A stretch of 28,635 nt of DNA. It comes from a virus. The translations under genes were made by a program, and so were the position numbers. The stretch is from positions 1-28,635 of the IMG/VR virus record IMGVR_UViG_3300020221_000092. One strand, 5' to 3'. Shown here one piece after another: positions 25,801 through 28,635 of this stretch; position 1 is the stretch's first letter; every line of letters starts with the position of its first letter. Below the pieces are notes generated by a model. It was given only the letters and a program-made list of their open reading frames with translations, was not told where the DNA came from and searched no databases.

Positions 25801-27516
25801 GCAAAAATTACAATTATTAACAATGTAGCTACAGCAGCCACAATCAGTTATCCAGGTTCTGGATATAGAGTTGGTGATGTTTTAACTGCAACTAATTTTG
25901 GTGGTAGTGTATTGGGAAGAAACCTGAGACTGTCAGTCTCATCAATTGACGCAATTAATGAACTGATCGTTGATAATGTTCAAGGAACATTTACAACTGG
26001 TGCAGGAAGCACTATTGCGTATATTGCAACAGGAATTGGATCCACAAACTTAAATGGAACGGCAGGAAATGTAGAGGTAACTTATGCTACTGTCGATTCT
26101 GAAGATAAGGAAGGAACCTTCATTAAGGTAAATCATAAGAATCATGGAATGTATGCATTAAACAATGATGTTACAATTTCTGGAGTATATCCAGATTCTT
26201 TACCATCATTTTTAACTGCTGATGTTGCTAAAGATTCTACTGCATCAATTTCATTGTCAGATATGATTCTTGATCCAATTACGGGAATCAGTATTTTCCA
26301 GACATTTGAAAACGTAAGCGTAAGTTCTACAAATCCAGGTTATGTATTAATTGATCAAGAAATTATTGCTTATGAAGGTGTAAGTGGAAATACTCTTACT
26401 GGAATTACAAGACAAATTGATCAAACCAAATCGTTTACTTACACTACAGGAACTCCAGTATTTAAATATGAACTTGATGGTGTTTCGTTGAGAAGAATCA
26501 ATAAAACACATACTCTTCAAGATGCATCAGATTTAGATAGATCTTTAGATCTTGATTATTATTATATCAAAGTAGATACAAGTCAGGCAGGTAAGACTGA
26601 ATCTTCACCACACGGACAAGTTGATAGGAGCGTTAGTACTTCATTCCCAAGACTTTATATTAATGAAACTAAGTCTGCTGGCGGCCCAAACATTTATGCA
26701 ACTCAAAATATTCCGTTTGAAATCATCAAACCAAATATTCAAACAATGAAGTTGACAAATACTAATATTACTGCAACTGTGAGAACAACTAGTGGTAGTA
26801 GTATTGATGGCACCGAAGAGTCCTATCTGGATCAAGGATTTGAACCCATTAATTTGGATGGCAACACTTACTTCTCAACACCTCGAATTATTGCATCTAA
26901 GATTAACGAATCTACTAAACTTATCCCAGCAACATTCCCAGGAAGTAAATCTTTGACATTGAATATGAAATTAAGTAGTGCTGATGAAAATATTTCTCCA
27001 GTTATTGACTTAGATAGGGTAAGTGTAATTCTTACAAGCAATAGAGTAAATAGTCCAATCACAAATTATGCTACAGACTTTAGAGTTTCATCTTTGAAAG
27101 ACGATCCATCTGCATTTGTTTATGCTACAAATGCAATTTCGCTTGAAGTTCCTGCATCATCATTAAAGATTATCACAGCTGGTTATGTAAATCAATTGAG
27201 CGATCTGAGAGCATTATATGCCATCATGAAAGATCCAAATGAAACTCCAGTATACTATCCATTCCCAGGTTATAATAATTTAACTAATCTTGGATCAATC
27301 ATTGATTCAGCAAATAATGATGGACTTCCTGACAAGAATATTGCAAAATCAGCAAACTTTAAGAACTTAAGTCCTGAATTGGAATATAAAGAGTATCAAT
27401 TCACTATTAATAACTTACCAGAGTTTAGATACTTTAGTGTTAAATTAATTGGATCTTCTCAAGATCAGGCTCATCCACCAAGATTAAGAGAATTTAGAGT
27501 TATTGCTCTCGCATGA
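19897..27516 (+). CDS. Giant virion structural protein, DUF4815-type, in the gp9-gp12 position
   Basis: This 2539-residue protein begins MPQQTNLNVSPYFDDFDATK. The following phrase KPGYPVQARELTTLQSTLQN and the next several hundred residues match the DUF4815-type start of large marine phage virion proteins. A short coiled-coil-like stretch lies near 1121 (DISNLEERIKNLES). Residues 1341-1381 are almost only Gly, Tyr and Trp and are followed by a Thr-rich run. A conserved block follows from about 1399 (GTRLQLHERV; MLQYMRSRNVEF). From 1686 comes GYNPWYRYGRWGYCYWDPLA, then DPLAQSFFVDEENG, typical of this family. A GxGY pair is at about 1943-2005 and an IDQEIIAYEG module near 2152. It lies where T4 has gp9, gp10, gp11, gp12 and wac, so a peripheral baseplate or fibre-anchoring role is inferred. 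Its stop is 1 nt before the ATG at 27518. Confidence 0.82.
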   Translation: MPQQTNLNVSPYFDDFDATKNYHKVLFKPGYPVQARELTTLQSTLQNQIEQFGNHVFKEGSVVIPGQINYNNQFFAVKIENQYLGIDVNQYLPGLVGKTIIGDTTKVEAKIIHVLTENEIGNEYATLYVSYLASGIEEQRVFSDREKLNLQELFTKDAIIIQAGEGFANTTSDCSAIGSAIILSAGIYFLRGSFVEVDDETLILDPYSNQPSYKVGLDVIEEIITSDEDESLNDNAQGFSNYAAPGADRFKISAQLSKKEIDVVNTENFVGLLEIRNGVLIKNTTPNPQYNVLQTELARRTSDESGDYYVKSFSITPKETLNNYLGNSGVFDPVQLTYNNNVPADDLGTYKISPGKAYIKGCEVETTSTVFLDFKKPRTTKTQPNASIQYLTGSTYTLNRVYGAPNLDLASPFIVSLRDSRVGTSQTVGAGKEIGVARVYDFALESGSYTTSNANLNQWDIALFDIETYTEISLNEPITLSTPVHIKGKASGATGYLRFDVNNAGIITAYGVQGSFASGEKFIFNGVETTSRVSTAITEYTTRDIQSVSQLSGISTIFTGDIIPSAVYNVGIASITALSTAGISSITIPTSTDFTFTNNLKVGSLVGYTVPGSALPTLSKVLTIEPRTITVTGITTVTGINKGSPPSTSSNVTDLTILGSRFQISSDNTLYTQLPKSYVMSVDLTESNLTIRKEFSVSITSNQTNTVTAGTNEFFLPFDEERYVLTRSDGTFEVLTSDKLVFDSESKQLTIFGLGTNDTNARLITTLRKINVTSKVKNKNRINTLVINNSKLSASGIGSTTLNDGLTYGSYPYGTRVQDEEISLNTPEVTFLYAILESNNTDDPITPAITFNQLNGPTAKTGDLLVGEQFVGKTSKAVGVYVARNNDLKIDFLYLNEKTFQENEVVTFKESGITGVIQTIELGSTNILNNYELDYGQTDTIYNYVRVIRKANTKEPSKKLKIIFESAGFASSDLGDITTADSYNQFDYCTVAFAKPNVNNTDILDIRPRVANYTTTEGTRSPFEFLSRTFSISGNSGRNILASDESIVLSYSHYLPRVDRLFLTKEGIFQLNLGDPAENPELPPALPDALEVATITLPPYLCDVSKVQINFLQHKRYQMKDISNLEERIKNLESYTTLNLLETVTQNTTIKDTLGVDRFKSGFFVDDFTTTNSQNKSTIIKNSIDPVNSELRPSPYTTQVDLLIGSKSLIGIGQSVDPTADSRFVTDLVGNNIRRTGQLITLDYTDVEKVIQPYATRSVNVTPFLVTKYNGQIELFPSSDTWVDQVRIDAKRVEIDNFTATQDQLIAQGWDPQTGYSPVTWGAWETTWSGTTSSQSQSAQYYGYGWPYWGWGRYYGWYGGYYGYYAGHPRYGGWWGGWWGGALVTTTTTATTTKQQQRSGTRLQLHERVTTESLGDSVVSSEMLQYMRSRNVEFTGKRFRPFTQVYSFFDGQDVNTYITPKLLEITMESGVFEVGETVVGSLPLNAIAENFTPQTTLESIVFRVAAPNHKYGPFNNPIDIFVRNPYDQQNTTALPSDYSSTSTILNIDVSSLAEQALGSFYGSVVSGIKLRGQTSGAEATINNVRLVTDNVGTVIGSFLIPNPNVPTNPTFETGTKTFRLTSSSVNSQIDGVVDTSGEGSYYAQGKLDTIQETIVSTRSAEFTSETLTENRTITETSTSASSNVVGYNPWYRYGRWGYCYWDPLAQSFFVDEENGIFVTKVDLYFRTKDDTLPVIVQFRPMTLGTPKSEVYPLSSIAVEPKDINVSDDGSVKTTIVFPSPVYLKGGQEHAIVLLSESNEYNVWISRLGEATADTASGPESQQVIVTQQPLLGSLFKSQNGSTWDPSQYEDLKMTLYRAEFNTSSIGDINFYNPDLNIGNKQIANLLINPLELNSRVLRIGLGKTVTDTGLTLGNTIIQTNSNASGNYVGAAGSATGTMTIVNAGIGYSDGVFADVALANVTGSGRDATAKITIINNVATAATISYPGSGYRVGDVLTATNFGGSVLGRNLRLSVSSIDAINELIVDNVQGTFTTGAGSTIAYIATGIGSTNLNGTAGNVEVTYATVDSEDKEGTFIKVNHKNHGMYALNNDVTISGVYPDSLPSFLTADVAKDSTASISLSDMILDPITGISIFQTFENVSVSSTNPGYVLIDQEIIAYEGVSGNTLTGITRQIDQTKSFTYTTGTPVFKYELDGVSLRRINKTHTLQDASDLDRSLDLDYYYIKVDTSQAGKTESSPHGQVDRSVSTSFPRLYINETKSAGGPNIYATQNIPFEIIKPNIQTMKLTNTNITATVRTTSGSSIDGTEESYLDQGFEPINLDGNTYFSTPRIIASKINESTKLIPATFPGSKSLTLNMKLSSADENISPVIDLDRVSVILTSNRVNSPITNYATDFRVSSLKDDPSAFVYATNAISLEVPASSLKIITAGYVNQLSDLRALYAIMKDPNETPVYYPFPGYNNLTNLGSIIDSANNDGLPDKNIAKSANFKNLSPELEYKEYQFTINNLPEFRYFSVKLIGSSQDQAHPPRLREFRVIALA
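23917..24039 (+). repeat. Gly/Tyr/Trp low-complexity segment inside the 2539-aa protein
   Basis: This DNA encodes residues 1341-1381, of which 15 are Gly, 12 Tyr and 8 Trp (35 of 41), ending in WWGGWWGG. It is followed by a Thr-rich run and QQQ. The coding strand is unusually G-rich for this gene, with GGGG tracts near 23942-23950 and at 24011-24040. Confidence 0.8.
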
Positions 27517-27517
27517 T

Positions 27518-27745
27518 ATGATGTTTTCTAAAGTAGACGGACATGACAACTTAGTTCGTGACGAACAAACTCAAGCAATTTTGAATGTTAACATGGTTGA
27601 ATATAAAAATTACTTAGAACAAAAACGTGTTAAGGAGATTGAATTTGAAAAAATTCAGTCTCTAGAAAATGAAGTAAATTCTATGAAAAGTGATTTAGAT
27701 GAGATTAAAAATTTGCTCAGGAGTATGATCAATGGATCCAAATAG
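27518..27745 (+). CDS. Small coiled-coil protein, 75 aa
   Basis: Two adjacent in-frame ATGs (27518 and 27521) give MMFSKVDGHDNLVRDEQTQA; a TTG at 27503 is also in frame but would overlap the giant gene. I list the first ATG, while the second (MFSK) is equally likely. The N-terminal part (KVDGHDNLVRDEQTQAILN) is a known pattern in small cyanophage proteins before gp13. The C-terminal half is a likely coiled coil, with heptad-like LENEVNSMKSDLDEIKNLL. Function unknown; its place among baseplate and neck genes suggests a virion or assembly role. It overlaps the next gene by 14 nt. Confidence 0.75.
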   Translation: MMFSKVDGHDNLVRDEQTQAILNVNMVEYKNYLEQKRVKEIEFEKIQSLENEVNSMKSDLDEIKNLLRSMINGSK

Positions 27746-27896
27746 TATTACATTAGAAAATATTAATAAAATGTTTGAATATGAGAAACATTCAAGAGAT
27801 ATAGATAGTATTAATGATCTTGAAACTTTGAAAACCCTTTCAAGGATGTATATTAAGTTGTATCTAAAACAACAAGAAGTCTTGACACAACTCTAA
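27732..27896 (+). CDS. Small helical protein, 54 aa
   Basis: ATG at 27732 lies in the end of the coiled-coil gene, and the stop TAA (27894-27896) shares its last base with the ATG of gp13, giving TAATG coupling. The product begins MDPNSITLENINKMFEYEKH and is predicted to be almost all helix, acidic in the first half and Leu/Lys-rich in the second (KLYLKQQEVLTQL). This pattern is common directly before gp13 in cyanomyoviruses. No function is known to me. The tight overlaps on both sides and the phase-correct reading support a real gene. Confidence 0.75.
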   Translation: MDPNSITLENINKMFEYEKHSRDIDSINDLETLKTLSRMYIKLYLKQQEVLTQL

Positions 27897-28635
27897 TGGC
27901 ACAACCATCTACTCGACAAGAGCTTATCGATTATTGTAAAAGAAAACTGGGTTATCCAGTTTTAGAGATCAATGTTGCTGATGAGCAGATTGAAGATCTT
28001 GTTGATGATGCAGTTCAATTCTTCCAAGAAAGACACTTTGATGGTGTCTATCAAACTTATATGAAATATCAGATCACACAAGATGATATTGATAGAGGAA
28101 GAGCAAGAGGTGGATCATCTGGATCTGTAGGCATTACAACCACAACTGTAACTGAAACTGTAGGATATAGTACATCATTTAAATATGAAGAGAATGGAAA
28201 TTATTTGCCAGTTCATCCATCCGTAATTGGAGTAAACAAAATTTATAAATTTGACGGCACTAATAGTATTACTCATAATATGTTTAGTGTTAAATATCAG
28301 TTGTTTCTCAACGATGTTTATTATTGGGGATCTACTGAATTGTTAACTTATGCAATGGTTAAAACTTATCTTGAAGATATTGATTTTCTTTTGACAACTG
28401 ATAAACAAATTAGGTTTAATAAAAGACAAGATAGACTTTACTTAGATATTGATTGGGGTAGTGCAGCAGTGGGAAATTGGATCATTATCGATTGTTGGAG
28501 AACAATGGACGGTAATGATTATGCACGAGTGTGGAATGATTCTTTCTTAAAACCATACTTAACAGCGTTGATTAAACGTCAGTGGGGACAAAATTTAATT
28601 AAATTCCAAGGAGTCAAACTTCCTGGAGGAGTTGA
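27896..28635 (+). CDS. gp13: Neck protein gp13 (3' end outside window)
   Basis: The frame opens at ATG 27896 and stays open to the window edge, giving 246 codons (T4 gp13 is 309 aa). It begins MAQPSTRQELIDYCKRKLGY, followed by EINVADEQIEDLVDDAVQFFQE (about 19-40), the helical start I associate with gp13 of cyanophages. A Gly/Thr-rich loop lies near 66-88 (GRARGGSSGS). The C-terminal part has DRLYLDIDW and the Trp-rich GNWIIIDCWRTMDGNDYARVWN. In T4, gp13 and gp14 form the neck that joins the filled head to the tail; here it acts late in virion assembly. The start overlaps the previous stop by one base. Confidence 0.85.
   Translation, partial: MAQPSTRQELIDYCKRKLGYPVLEINVADEQIEDLVDDAVQFFQERHFDGVYQTYMKYQITQDDIDRGRARGGSSGSVGITTTTVTETVGYSTSFKYEENGNYLPVHPSVIGVNKIYKFDGTNSITHNMFSVKYQLFLNDVYYWGSTELLTYAMVKTYLEDIDFLLTTDKQIRFNKRQDRLYLDIDWGSAAVGNWIIIDCWRTMDGNDYARVWNDSFLKPYLTALIKRQWGQNLIKFQGVKLPGGV

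Noticed and set aside
27503-27517. TTG start giving an 80-aa version of the coiled-coil protein
   Set aside because: A weak start codon that would overlap the giant gene, while two ATGs follow and match the usual MFSK-type beginning.

Overview
This window looks like part of a T4-like (Tevenvirinae-type) marine myovirus, most probably a cyanophage. The main support is a run of baseplate and neck genes on the + strand: gp25, gp6, a giant gp7-slot protein with a YHYH-family domain, gp8, a giant DUF4815-type protein, two small ORFs and gp13. Many short conserved ORFs resemble those of Prochlorococcus/Synechococcus myoviruses. The very AT-rich late genes (for example 13 G/C of 60 at 6601-6660) favour a low-GC host such as Prochlorococcus. 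Host and family assignments come from recognised sequence features, not a database search.

Layout. 1-120 is the tail of a truncated small ORF. 121-457 is non-coding and holds a 14-bp palindrome, one copy of an AGTATAACCGAA motif, a T4-late-promoter-like octamer and a strong sigma70-type promoter. 458-1392 holds four short unknown genes (46-80 aa) with richer GC than the rest of the window, served by two good sigma70-type promoters. Two copies of the AGTATAACCGAA motif lie on the left of this cassette and two inverted copies (core only) lie on the right, among GC-rich hairpins (1401-1532). 1620-3055 holds a one-helix membrane peptide, two small paralogous proteins, a GT-A-like glycosyltransferase with its own sigma70-type promoter, and a basic 47-aa protein. 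A strong intrinsic terminator (3062-3095) closes this part, and the next start codon abuts its T-run.

3096-3960 holds a conserved 229-aa protein of unknown function and a 64-aa overlapping ORF. From 4003 onward the window is a late structural block on one strand, with little or no space between genes. Late-promoter-like octamers stand before gp25 (3974) and gp8 (18312). gp25, gp6, the gp7-slot protein and gp8 would build the baseplate wedge. The 2539-aa protein fills the place held in T4 by gp9-gp12 and wac, so it may do peripheral baseplate or fibre work. gp13 belongs to the neck.

The most unusual content is protein architecture. One 12-kb gene encodes 3997 residues built from several repeat families: GxGY beta modules, H-x3-TG[DE] modules, a tandem triplicated domain of about 127 aa, and ID-x-EII-x-Y modules. 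Some of these modules recur in the neighbouring gp8 and 2539-aa proteins. The 2539-aa protein also carries a 41-residue segment that is 35/41 Gly, Tyr or Trp. No tRNA, CRISPR array, insertion sequence or integrase was seen.
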